From Vanessa cardui (taxonomy: Eukaryota; Arthropoda; Insecta; Lepidoptera; Nymphalidae), in the NCBI RefSeq assembly GCF_905220365.1, contig NC_061131.1, forward strand, positions 11,817,318 to 11,881,317: DNA of 64,000 nt, written 5' to 3'. Below are positions 43,546 through 54,228 of the stretch, in pieces (the stretch's first letter is position 1; every line of letters starts with the position of its first letter). The notes beneath the pieces are model-generated. The model saw only the letters and a program-made list of their open reading frames with translations. It was not told the origin of the DNA and did no database searches. Made by a program: the position numbers and the translations under genes.

Positions 43546-44654
43546 TCTTTTAGTTTTTGATTTTCAGAATAACATATTCACAAATTATTGAATAAGAGTA
43601 GGAAAAAAATCTTGTACAGGGCCTGTATATGCATGGTTACCGACGTCCGTACACATAACATAGCGCTCCGTAGTTTTATTGATTATTAAGTGGCATAGCA
43701 AAAAAATAAAAGAGTACAGTGTGATACTCGCCACGGGCGATTAAATTATACATTATTAAAAAGAAAGTGAAAAAAATACTCCTACATTAACTTATATGAA
43801 TCTTTATAATAAAAACAAAAACATTATCAACCATATATTATAACATAGCTTACTACAAATTAAAAATAAATGAACCAATGAAATAATGATCACACATATA
43901 AATGCAATAATAAGATTCTTATAAATATAAAACAAAAAAATTAACTTGACACTATTTAAGCAAAGAGGTTAACATTTTTTTAAAAAACTATTGCTATATC
44001 AATGTTATAAAAAAACAAAAGATATATTTAAATTAATTAATTAATATATGTATGTATATGTTTTGACTCGATACAATAGGATAGTCAAAAGAGATTATTT
44101 TTATGCATTCACACACAGAATAATATATCAATTTAATTATGTACATGATTATGGAATTTCATTTGACAAAAATAATTGAATCAGATTTTGCCTGTGATAG
44201 TTTTAAATTTTAAATTACAAGATGAATAATTAATAGAATGGAAAAAAATATATATGGGTACTTTAATTACAAAACAAGCGTATTATTTTTGACAAGGTCT
44301 AAACAGTTTTTATTAGATAACTCCATTTATTTTCTGATATAGAGATATGGCTAGTTTTCCACGATATTAATTATTTCATCCACACAGCTTTGTATTTATT
44401 TATCGATTTCAGGTATTGATAACATTTGACCTACATACAAAAATACCATCAGGTTCACTGAGTGAACATTAGTAGTATAGTAACTATAGTTAACAATATC
44501 GGCTCAGTATTGAAAACTCTTTTGTGTCCTCTCTAAAAATTACTATTTATATTATTAATATGGGTTTCAAAATTAAATATCATAATAAAAAGCTGCTAAA
44601 CACCAGCAGTGCCCTCCAAGATGCCATGTCACTCTTTCAACCAGAATGTAGGTA
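43546..44654. other. AT-rich intergenic DNA, nothing recognised
   Basis: About 1.1 kb with no gene or repeat family recognised. Confidence 0.45.
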
Positions 44655-44865
44655 CTTTTTTTTTTACTCGCTGGAAAACTCATTACGCGCTTCTCCCACT
44701 TGATGGAAAGTGGAGGGGTGTGTGTGACTCCCCAGAGCCCTGAACGCCGAGTGCGCCCAAGCACACCGGGTTTACCCACTAAAAAACCGGCGGTAATCTC
44801 TCCGTCTTTCGGCAGACGCCACGGGATCGCTTACGCATGCTACCGTGACGCCCTGACAGAATGTA
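44655..44865 (+). repeat. GC-richer interspersed fragment
   Basis: TACTCGCTGGAAAACTCATT, ACGCGCTTCTCCCACTTGAT, GGTAATCTCTCCGTCTTTCG and ATGCTACCGTGACGCC. Its composition differs sharply from its neighbours, and its 3' part matches 17115-17200, so it is probably part of a retrotransposon. The family is not established. Confidence 0.55.
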
Positions 44866-45114
44866 GGTCCTGAGGATCCCTCTAGTGTTGGTATAAGCTT
44901 TCTATGCGGGGAAGAAGTGTACATACCTTTTTCTTCCCAGTCTTCTTCGACGAAGAAGGTGAGTTAAACATCTTCATACTAATTTTCTTCTTTTTGTTTC
45001 ACAAAAAAATATAACTACTGCCCAGCACGACGCGCCATCGAGCTCAACAGACTTTAGTGTACCTACATTTAATTATTTTAATATTATTTTTATCTAGAAA
45101 ATTATCTATACATA
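44866..45114. other. short intergenic gap
   Basis: Nothing recognised. Confidence 0.35.
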
Positions 45115-45335
45115 TTTTAAAAATGGAGTGTCTGTTTGTTTATACACATGTAGATCAAAATAACATTTTTTACAATTTTTGTCCCTTTGTTTGTCTATCT
45201 GTTTGTGCCGGCTAATATCTGGAACGGCTGAATTAATTTTGATAGGACTTTCACTGGCAGACAGCTGATGTTATGAGTAGTAACTTAGCCTACAACAATT
45301 TTTTTTTGGTTAAATTCAAACGCGCTCGGAGGCAT
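45115..45335 (-). repeat. LR-E tail, inverted, decayed
   Basis: TTTTTGTCCCTTTGTTTGTC, TATCTGGAACGGCTGAATTA and GACTTTCACTGGCAGACAGC are reversed LR-E blocks. Confidence 0.65.
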
Positions 45336-45896
45336 AGATTGTATTTAATAACATAAGAATTACTATAATAAGGTCGTTAAATATATATAAACATGAATTA
45401 AACATACTTACTGTTTACTTACTAGCGGCGTTATCCGTTCAATCGCAATACTAATAAAACTGATCATTAGCGCGGTATTCAAAATATTTTAAGGCATTGA
45501 ACGCCCCCATTCTGTCAAGGCATAGGAAATTGTCCCAAAACACGGCATTTAAGGAATGACGATGCCCCGTAGTTAAGGCTCTTTACGACTGTCTTCGGAC
45601 TGCCGATTTATAACTGACCGAACATTTGGGTTGGGAGCTTTATGGGTTTATTCATTTTTAATTTCCTTTTCGCTGATTTAATTAGTAATCAAGACTGATT
45701 TGATGTGAAAACACCTCTAGATGTATAGGTACATATTATGAAGTGAAAGTTTACTTTGGAGCCTTTAAGGCTCAGTTTTGCAATATGAGAGATTCAACAT
45801 ATTAATTGTCAACAATTACAATTGACTCGTCAGTACTCTATTACTTAATTTATTTTACAAACGAGTTTCGTTTACATTTTTACGACCAGTCAAATT
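45336..45896. other. intergenic DNA, nothing recognised
   Basis: 45480-45620 is less AT-rich (CGGCATTTAAGGAATGACG) but has no open frame. Confidence 0.35.
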
Positions 45897-45978
45897 GCAA
45901 ATGTCCATGGGCGATGGTAATCACTTTTCATCTGGTAGCCTCCTGCTCGTTTGCTACCTATAACATAAAAAAAATTGA
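45897..45978 (+). mobile_element. LINE 3' fragment
   Basis: AATGTCCATGGGCGATGGTA, ATCACTTTTCATCTGG and CCTCCTGCTCGTTTGCTACC ending in TATAACATAAAAAAA; the same 3' end as at 9300-9390. Confidence 0.65.
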
Positions 45979-46344
45979 ATTTGATTTCCAAAGTAACTTT
46001 CGTTGTGTTTTGGAAGTCATTTCCTTTCCAGATTTTTGATTTATAATTGTGTCTTATTATAATAAACTAAATAATAATTATACGAAAAAAAGTTTTTTTT
46101 ACTAATGTGTGAAGTGAACTAAAATAACAAATACTTGTATGTGGCCAAGCGTGTGTGTAAGTGTATGTCTGTATATATGTATTTATGTGTGATGTTGCGT
46201 GCTTTGAGAGGGTTTAATTATATATGTGTATATGCAACAATTGAAGTCTAATTACAGTTTTTTTAAATTACAATAGTCTTAAGTCAACAATCAGTTTCCT
46301 CATAATCAAAAACCAAGCCATATTTTAATTTATATTTGCTAAAT

Positions 46345-46674
46345 TCCTTATCATTATCATTACATAGTAAAAAACAAAGTCGCTTGCAGTTGCCTGTCCC
46401 TCTATATATATGTCCCTTTAAAATTACGGAACGGATTTTGATGCGGTTATTTTAATATATAGAGTGATTCGCGAGGAAGGTTTTAGTATATAATACATGG
46501 ACAATACTGTAAATAAATTATCATTTCAGAAGTGTCTTATCCGATATATATCAAAGTAATGTATATGTAGCGGTTTGTATTATTTAATAAAAAAAAGTTT
46601 TGATTTTGTATATATTTTCTGTATTTAGTATCAGTATTGCACCCGTGAAAAGCCGGGGCGAGTCGCTAGTGACT
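46345..46674 (-). repeat. LR-D repeat, inverted
   Basis: CATTACATAGTAAAAAACAA, AGTCGCTTGCAGTTGCCTG, ACGGAACGGATTTTGATGCG and CCGGGGCGAGTCGCTAGTGA. Confidence 0.85.
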
Positions 46675-47269
46675 ATATAAAAAACTCGTTAAGAACTAAA
46701 AATTATAATAACTACCTACTACTACCTACCTACCTACTAATAAATCATATATCATATTAAAACATCAATAGATAAGTTGTAAAGTGGATAACATAACTGT
46801 ATATTTAATTCTATTAAGTTGACAACCTTTGTGTTGGATCTTATTTCCGATAGTATGCATTCCGAATAGCTGATAACTTAAAATTACATTAAATTTAATA
46901 AGACGATGTATATGTGCTTTTAACACCCATTTAAAAAAGGAATACATTCGATATATTTCCACGTTTAAAAACTATTTTTTTTTAATTTTTATTTCGTATT
47001 TTTTAGCTACAGTTGACTACATCTGAGCCATTAATAATTCGTATACGTTGTCGTTCACGAATCGATTGAAAATGGGTCAGTTCTATAACAAACGGCCAAT
47101 ATCGATGCACGTATATTTGATGCCCTTTCTGTCTTAAAATGAAAATATAAACTAATATAAACCTAGATATCGTTAAATTGTGAACCAGGATAACCATTGG
47201 AGATTAATTCATCGTTATCAGTGGAAGGATCGCGGAATAATTTTCGTTGTATATATTAAAAAGGTTAAA
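46675..47269. promoter_or_regulatory. upstream region of the small membrane-protein gene
   Basis: The promoter and 5' UTR must lie here or further upstream, but I see no TATA box or other clear element. CTAC-rich simple sequence lies near 46710-46740. Confidence 0.3.
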
Positions 47270-50034
47270 ATGAGGCACCAACATGTAAATGTGGATTACT
47301 GGTCTATGTTTCAAACGATGTTCACGTATGGGGTCCTGACGATATTATGCTGGGTTATGATAAGATTGTTCCATGCTGTTTTTACCTTACCAAGGAGGCT
47401 TCAAGCGCAACAGGAAAATATTCAGAATACGCTTAAAGAGCTTCAGGTGAGATGTTTGTTATGACGCAGTAGCTTGACGTTCTATGAAACTAGTATATAT
47501 TCGCAACATATATGAAAAATGGATTTGTATGCAATCAAAGCGAATGATTTATATACATTTGATGAAGTTAAATTATCATTTCGCGAATATAATGTGTCTT
47601 TGATTTATAAATAATGATTATAGTATACATAATACTTGTATTAGTGAATAGACTAGTCATATATTGTATGTAAAATCTAAAGGAATAAAATATACATATT
47701 AAGTAAACAAACCTAATTTACTTATCATTCATGTTATACCTAACTAAAATATTGTTTGGTTAACAGATAGTTCTGTTAATTTTAAAACTTTATTGTAAAA
47801 TAATAATAGTTCTTTTAAATATTTTAATTATATTTTAAATTACAATAAATTGAACTACAAGCCAATCTCCTACAATGCAATATATTTAATTAAGACATTT
47901 AGGGCTTTTTATTTATTTATTTTAACTTAGAACTCTGAAATCCAAATCAAACTTTCTTTATTCAAGAAGGCTAAGTTTTTGAATCATCATTATTTAGTAA
48001 CATCTATTCTCATATTCCAAATAAGAAAATAGTTCTGTCTCTTTGACTGTACGTCTGTCCGTCTGTCTGTTTCTCTTTCAAGGTAAAACAACTGAAAACA
48101 ATTAGATTAAATTCGATATATGCCAAGTTTTAACCCCTTTTGTAGATTATATTTTTATGCTTAACTAACGCCTGGAAAACAACGCCTAAAACGCGATCGA
48201 AGTCGCGTGCGATAACTAGTATCACATATAAAGCTACCATTCAAAGATGAATGCTTTAAACAATACTCATATTCATGTGTATACGAATTTATCTTTAAAA
48301 TCTTAAGTATAAGATCTCTTTCAACTGTAATTACACTGAAGACACTATTATTTGTAGTGTAGCTGTTGATAAGGCGATTGCAGGTATATAAAGAGATAAA
48401 ACCTACCCATTATAAGTAGTAGCAAGGTGGTAGAGTTTTTGTAACAAACACAGCTAAACAGCAATGCGTATTATATTATTATTATTATAAATAAAATAAA
48501 ATATTACTCTGTTTCGGTATTTGTGATGAGTGTTGTAGCACTGGATTGACATAACATCTCAATGATGATTATTGCCGATGGTTTTAAAAATCTCTCTCTG
48601 ATTGGGTGAGTCTGGAAGAGATGGCTAATTAGCCATAAGTCCGCCCGTTGTACAACACATTTAATCTATTTTTTTTTTAATTTTTTATATTCTATTTTAC
48701 GTTTTTGTATGTTATTAATTTTGTGATACTTTATTTTTTGTTTTTGTTGGTGGTGTGCAATAAAGTATAATTCATTAAGCATATCTCTTATTGGGCTTAA
48801 CATTAGCTATTTACTTACTGGACTAGATCAGTCTAGTCCAGTAAGTAAATACTTACTAACTTAAAAAAAAAAAACATCGTGGTATATTCTGAATACTAAC
48901 AAAATATTATAAAGACTTAACTTTAAATTAAATTAAAAATAAATCAAATCCATTACTAATTACTATATTTTTAATTAAAATATATTACTAGCTGTGCCCG
49001 AGACCTTGCACGAGCTTAAACAAAAAAAAAAAGTTATTGTAGCCTAAGTTACTCCCTATTAAGTCAGTTCTCTGCCAGTGAATGTTCCGCCAAAATCGGT
49101 CCAGCCGTTCCAGAGATTATCCGGAACAAACAGACAGACAGACCGACAAAAATTATAAAATATGTTATTTTTTTTATGTACCGTGTATAGATACATATGC
49201 ATTGGGTAAAAAGGGCCATTTTAATATTACAATCAGACACACCCATTTTATTATATGTATAGAATAATTGTTATTCAATATCCAATTAATTGCAGAATAT
49301 TGATAGTCATGAAGCACACAAAACGAAAATGGTTAGTTAGAAAAATAAAATATTCCGATCAAGCTCAGAGACGAAGCCTTAGGAGAGACCACCGTCCAGT
49401 AATGAGCGATTAAAAACAGATGATTATGCTGATAAACCAATTTCTAAGATATTTAACAATATACTCAGACCGACAAACGAAATACTTTTTAATAGAGCCG
49501 CTCTTTGACTTATCATTATTAAATAAAATAAACACAATTCTTGGTGGAAGGGCTTTGTGCAAGCCCGTCTGAGTAGGTACCACCGACTCATCAGCTATTC
49601 TACCGCCAAACAACAGTACTCAGTATTGTTGTGTTCCGGTCTGAAGGTTGAGTGAGCCAGTGTAACTACAGGCACAAGGGACATAACATCTTAGTTCCCA
49701 AGGTTGGTGGCACATTGACGATGTAAGGAATAGTTAATAATTCTTACAGCGTCAATGTCTATGGGCGATGGTGACCACTTACCATCAGGTGGCCCATATG
49801 CTCGTCCGCCAACCTATACCATAAAAAAAACACAAACTGATATAAAAGTGTTTACTTAATATGTGTTTACAGAAGCGGTTTCCTGACCTTAACATAACGG
49901 CGGAAGATTTGGCGAAGGTTGGAAGTGAAATGGACGAGTTGTATGAAAGAGATCCAGGGAACGAGAATGATGAACCCAATGAAGAAGAGGAAAAGGAGAA
50001 TGAGAAGCCGGAAGAAAATAAAAAGGATGACTAA
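47270..50034 (+). CDS. small single-pass membrane protein, two exons
   Basis: Exons 47270-47446 (59 codons) and 49873-50034 (53 codons plus stop) join in phase 0 at CAG|gtgaga and ttacag|AAG to give 112 residues. I do not recognise the family. Visible features: a short N-terminus, one hydrophobic segment at about 14-38 (MFTYGVLTILCWVMIRLFHA), a basic patch (LPRRLQ), a short coiled-coil-like stretch (QQENIQNTLKELQKRF), then DLNITAEDLAKVGSEMDELY and a very acidic E/K/N-rich tail ending KKDD. The layout suggests a small membrane-anchored protein with a disordered acidic tail; which side faces the cytosol is not shown. The ATG is the first in its frame. The 2.4-kb intron contains a LINE 3' end, an LR-E and an LR-A. 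Confidence 0.8.
47995..48222 (+). repeat. LR-F repeat in the intron
   Basis: AATAGTTCTGTCTCTTTGAC, GTCTGTCCGTCTGTCTGTTT and AACGCGATCGAAGTCGCG follow LR-F order. Confidence 0.65.
48565..48772 (+). mobile_element. LINE 3' end in the intron
   Basis: GTCTGGAAGAGATGGCTAAT, TAGCCATAAGTCCGCCCGTT, GTACAACACATTT, a T-rich stretch and GTGTGCAATAAAGTATAAT. This resembles the 3' untranslated end of a lepidopteran non-LTR element, including its own AATAAA. Confidence 0.65.
48809..48850. repeat. perfect 19-bp-arm palindrome
   Basis: Arms 48809-48827 (ATTTACTTACTGGACTAGA) and 48832-48850 are exact reverse complements around the 4-base loop TCAG. It lies in the intron of the small membrane-protein gene, with AT-rich flanks. 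Confidence 0.95.
48988..49262 (+). repeat. LR-E LINE-like tail in the intron
   Basis: ACTAGCTGTGCCCGAGACC, CGCCAAAATCGGTCCAGCCG, GGAACAAACAGACAGACAGA and TTTTATTATATGTATAGAAT. Very similar to 2658-2935. Confidence 0.85.
49541..49830 (+). repeat. LR-A repeat in the intron, full length
   Basis: GGTGGAAGGGCTTTGTGCAA to CCTATACCATAAAAAAAA, ending 42 bases before exon 2. One of the least diverged copies in the window. Confidence 0.93.
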
Positions 50035-50117
50035 TCACTCTATACTTGATTTATCACAATTTTTTCTCAATTCACAATTTTTCGATTCATTTTTAAATGT
50101 AGAAAATCTCACTGTTA

Positions 50118-50123
50118 AATAAA
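50118..50123 (+). terminator. polyadenylation signal of the small membrane-protein gene
   Basis: AATAAA 84 bases after the stop codon, a plausible distance for a short 3' UTR. Confidence 0.65.
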
Positions 50124-50355
50124 GCTATTTTTAGAATTATAACGCATATTTTTCAAACCAACAGAAAAACAAAAATATATAAGTAAATTAAAAAAGGATT
50201 TAATTAAAACTATTGTTTGACATAATTGTATGAGTATTCGAAATTTAAATTAAAATACAGTTCCAGAATTAAAAATCTACGCTTACACTGCTACAACGTG
50301 CGTACTTTATATTTAGTTTCAACGATTACTCATAGATGGCGTTAAAATAAACTAA

Positions 50356-50405
50356 TATAAAAGCTCGCTGGACTGGGTCGGAGGCGTGGTTAATGCGAGC
50401 GAGCT
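50356..50405 (+). promoter_or_regulatory. TATA-box core promoter with GCTCGCT/AGCGAGC palindrome
   Basis: TATAAAAG at 50356-50363 is followed at once by GCTCGCTGG and, after GGAGGCGTGGTTAATG, the inverted CGAGCGAGC. Transcription would start about 30 bases after the TATA box, near 50390. The GGCGTGG motif is of the Sp/KLF type. The GC-richer composition and the coding exon 310 bases downstream support a promoter; factor assignments are inference. Confidence 0.6.
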
Positions 50406-50672
50406 TTCACCCTGTCTTTATTTTATTGATCGCACCACTCACTGTTAAGCGTAAATAGTTTTAAAAGCCGTTTTCGGCTTTATACTGTTATCTGTGTTAT
50501 GCTGGCCGCTGTTCACTGTACCACGATAAATAGATAACATTTATCTAGTTGTGAAAATGAATAAACAATCAGTTGTTGAAACGTATTGTCATATGTCGGA
50601 CGCGTTAATATTGAGTGTTGTTGAGTGATCGTATATAAATGGATAGAGTGCGTGAATTCTAAATAGATCAAG

Positions 50673-50743
50673 ATGACCAGGTCGAGCTACAGGCCCTTGG
50701 TTCCGAGGTCTTCGAATAATTCATTGGAAAACCGGGAAATCGG
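50673..50743 (+). CDS. first coding exon of a gene running off the right edge
   Basis: ATG at 50673 opens MTRSSYRPLVPRSSNNSLEN, then REI and a split glycine codon (phase 2) at the strong donor CGG|gtaagt. An in-frame TAG lies three codons upstream, so the start is well placed. The short peptide is basic and serine-rich, like a cytosolic N-terminal leader, and I cannot identify the protein. No convincing second exon was seen in the remaining 13.2 kb, so intron 1 is long or the next exon was missed. Confidence 0.55.
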
Positions 50744-51392
50744 GTAAGTACCATTCCAAATAATATATCATATTATTTCTATAAATAAGCCTGGAATGAA
50801 ACGGCCGTTCGTTGTTATCAATGTTTTGTATAAATATTTCTTTTAATGAGTTAGGCTTATTATCAACACCGTTGATTACAGAGTTCATTACACCTTACTT
50901 TTCTTGTTTTAAGGAACAAGCTTTGCAGGCAGTTGTATCTTGTGTCATGCCGCCTTATACAGTTTAAAAAAAAGGTAGTTAAAACCTTATTAAAATACCA
51001 GTTTATTAATTCCATTTATAATAAAACTTAATTAAAAAATATTTTGCCATCTTATACGCGAGATAAAATAATTGATATTTAATTCATATTTAATTAATGA
51101 ATTGAATATACAAGAGTCATTAAGAATATTATAATATTTAAAAATGTTATTTAACCTATTTATTTATGCTGCGTAATCCAAGTGCGAGAATTTCAAGGAC
51201 ACAAATCATATTTGGGCTAGATAAAATGTTCAAGCGATTAAACGTCGAGCTAATAATAATAATTTGCTAATATCATATAAGGAAAATATATATAGGTTAT
51301 AACGCAATTATTTAATAACTGTTTTATAAAACAAAGGGTTTCGCAGTGATTTCAAATATTATGCGAAATAGTTTGCAAAGATAAGATATGAG
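50744..51392. other. intron 1 (presumed), AT-rich
   Basis: Nothing recognised beyond AT-rich sequence. Confidence 0.4.
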
Positions 51393-51553
51393 AATAATTT
51401 CTAGAACTTTTACGCATTCTATTTTTGAAATTGGAACACATTCTATTCAAAATTAAAAAAAATCGTAAACAAAAACAAATGTAAACACATGATAATAATT
51501 TCGAGAACTTTTATGCATTCTATTTTTGAAATTGGAAAACATTCTATTCGAAA
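51393..51553 (+). repeat. tandem duplication, about 60-bp core, 101-bp period
   Basis: AATAATTTCTAGAACTTTTA, CGCATTCTATTTTTGAAATT and CATTCTATTC recur 101 bases later with a few changes (CTAG to CGAG, ACGC to ATGC). Confidence 0.85.
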
Positions 51554-52572
51554 TAAAAATAAAAACAATGTTTTTTTTTTAATTTATATGTCTGTAAGTA
51601 GTAGAATATACGAGTAACACTCCAAGAAAAGGTAGGTTATTACAGCCGATCGCCTGCCTGGCGCCAATAATACTTTTGTTGGTTAGCCGCCATTATAAGG
51701 GTTGTTGAAGGTGAAGAGCTTAAATATTTAGAGCGTTCTTAGCGAAATTTTTTCCCTTTTTATTCAGAAAACGATTCTAAGTAACACCTTCAATTTAGTG
51801 GTAGGGTTTTATGTAAGAACGAAAAATTGTAGGTTAAACGTATAATATAGACATGCTGATGTTCCTTTAACGTTAATTAGACAATGTTTGTATCGGTAAG
51901 CAACTTGGACTGGTAAACAAATGTATATGACTGGAAGAGGACTGGAAAAAAATTATGAGTCCCATCATATAATTGTTCGATAAAAGACTATGTTAGGTGT
52001 TTAAAAGGTTTAGTTAAAGAATAAAAAAGGGATATTTGGTTTTTCTATCCGTCGGGGAATTTACAGTCGTATCCTTGTACGAAAAAATGGTAAAGCTGGT
52101 ATTAGTCCTACGTCTGACTTATCCCTGTTGTATCAGATATAATATGGCATGCTATTATATATTTAAATACTAAATGATATATACACTATTATTATGTACA
52201 ATAAAGCCGGCGCAGCTAGCTATTATTTATTGAATACTCCCGCCAAAGCAAAATCATCAAAAGCGAAATGATTGTTATTTATATTGCATTGTTATTTTAT
52301 TTATGATCTATATTATAATTCCATACAACTCTCAAATGAATAATAGTTATTGTCAATAGTTTCATGTGTAAACACCGAAGATAATAAATCTTAATAAGGG
52401 TAAGACAAAAGAGGAACGCGTATGACGCACTTCGAGATAGACCGTAAGAGACGTGCGTTAGATAGGATTTCATTACAAACAAATCTTCTACAACAATCGA
52501 ATAACTTTACATTCAATATAATATAATGATACAAATAATATGTAAACATACAAATAAGTTAATAGTTAATAG
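51554..52572. other. intronic DNA, nothing recognised
   Basis: No repeat family or exon recognised. Confidence 0.35.
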
Positions 52573-52580
52573 TTCGAGGC

Positions 52581-52796
52581 CAATGATATTATAGTAAACA
52601 GATATGTTATTAACACGCAAAAAGTAAAGACTAGAAAACGTCCTAATTGGGACGTTTGCCTTTTGTTATTTTACGTAGTTATACGTTAAAATACATCATA
52701 ATTACGTAGTAATACGTTTTACGTAATTAAAACATCTAGTTATCCGTTTTACTTATTGTTTTTATCAAGCTATATCTGTTTATTAGAATATCATTG
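52581..52796. mobile_element. hAT-like MITE, copy 2, perfect 8-bp target duplication
   Basis: Ends CAATGATATTATAGTAAACA and TTTATTAGAATATCATTG are inverted copies. TTCGAGGC flanks both sides (52573-52580 and 52797-52804). It matches copy 1 (19604-19905) along its length but lacks about 86 internal bases, from after CAAGCTAT to the 3' end region, including the CGGTCCCCGGCGTGGCACAC segment. Confidence 0.95.
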
Positions 52797-52879
52797 TTCG
52801 AGGCAAATTGGAAAAACCAATTCAACTGTTCTTAAAATTCAAATAACGAACAATCTTTTTTTTTTAATTTAAAGTTAGT

Positions 52880-53128
52880 AATTTGGCAATAATGATAATT
52901 AGTGGTAAGCTGTCATCATTAATAGACTTTGGAATCGTCAGGAATATTAGGTATTACATACAACCTACAAGCTGAAAACTAAGACGTTATGTCTCTCGTA
53001 CCTGTAATTACACTGGCCCACTGGCCCTTCAAATCGAAACATAAGAATACTGAGTACTACTGTTTGGCGGTAGAATATCTGATGAGTAGGCGGACTTCCC
53101 GGACGGGCTTGGACAAAGCCCTAAACAC
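52880..53128 (-). repeat. LR-A repeat, inverted, diverged
   Basis: GTGGTAAGCTGTCATCATTA, CCTGTAATTACACTGGCCC, GCGGTAGAATATCTGATGAG and CGGGCTTGGACAAAGCCC. Confidence 0.8.
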
Positions 53129-53179
53129 AAACTACTAATACTTCTATTATTACACTATACTCATTGTATAACTAAATCG

Positions 53180-53450
53180 AGAAGTTATGTGGAAGGCGGC
53201 TATCATGGTATGGGCATATAATGCGGAGGAATGAGGAACATGTTGTGAGGAAGGCCTTGAGCATGGATGTGGATGGATATAGAGGTAGAGGACGACTAAG
53301 GAAACGATGGGTGGATTGTGTGAAAGACGATATGGTTAGAAATAATGTTACTTGTGAGATGACGTCTGACAGACAAGTATGGAAGGAGATGACATGCTGC
53401 GCCGATCCCAAATAAAATTGGGATAAGGGCAGGAGGATGATGATGAGTAA
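53180..53450 (+). mobile_element. non-LTR reverse transcriptase C-terminal remnant with (GAT)n tail
   Basis: Reads WYGHIMRRNEEHVVRKAL, GRGRLRKRWVDCVKDDM, then REQ-like DRQVWKEMTCCADPK and a stop at 53413-53415. A short tail with GGATGATGATGAG follows. The RRWVDCVKDDM and CCADPK phrases are typical of the last residues of a common lepidopteran non-LTR element. It is 5' truncated; the upstream frame has a stop, so it is dead. Confidence 0.75.
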
Positions 53451-53689
53451 TTGTATAACTTGTTTTTGCACCAACCAATCCCTCTCATTGATCGGAGATG
53501 CTTTGTACTAAAAAAAACAAAAACGAATATATAATTATCTTGGTGTGCGTGACAGCTACACTTAACACTCGTCAGACGTCATACTACTTCATTAGTGTGT
53601 GTTTTTAGTTCCACTATACTTTCTTTGTGTCTTAAACCTTGACTACCTATAAATAATCTAAGCTGTGTATGTGTGTGTTGTATCTGTTC

Positions 53690-53850
53690 GATAGGCTAGT
53701 GAGCTATTCGCACAAGGGACATATCTTAGTCGCCGAGGTTCGCTGCGTATTGGCAGTGTAATTAAGCGAATGTATCTTGGAAAGCTATTGTCTAAGGGAC
53801 GCGGTGTTCAGTTGCCTCCAGTGACCTATAAACCCATCTACCCTTCTATT
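53690..53850 (+). repeat. LR-A repeat, decayed
   Basis: CGCACAAGGGACATATCTTA, GTCGCCGAGGTTCGCTGCG and AAGCTATTGTCTAAGGGACG follow LR-A order. Confidence 0.5.
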
Positions 53851-53918
53851 AGAAATGAGATTTATTCCCCTAAGACAATGACTTCGTAACTCTTAAATAT
53901 TGTTACGTCATAAGATGA

Positions 53919-54228
53919 GAGCCGAGATGGCCCAGAGGTTAGAACGAGTGCATCTTAAACGATGATTGCGGGTTCAAGGCAGGCAGGCACCACTGAATAT
54001 TTTTGAGTGCTTAATTTGTATTTATAAATCATCTCGAGCTCGGCGGTGAAGAAAAACATAGTGATGAAACCTGCATGTGTCCAATTTCATAGAAATTCTT
54101 TCACAATTCCGTCACATGGTGTATTCCATCAACCCGCATTGGAACAGCGTGGTGGAATATGTTCAAATCCTTCTCTGAAAAGGGAGAGGAGGTCTTAGCT
54201 CAGCAGTGGGAAATTTACAGGCAGTTGA
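53919..54228 (+). repeat. LR-B tRNA-derived SINE
   Basis: GAGCCGAGATGGCCCAGAGG, TTGCGGGTTCAAGGCAGG, CTCGGCGGTGAAGAAAAAC, CCGCATTGGAACAGCGTGG and CTCAGCAGTGGGAAATTTAC. Confidence 0.9.
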
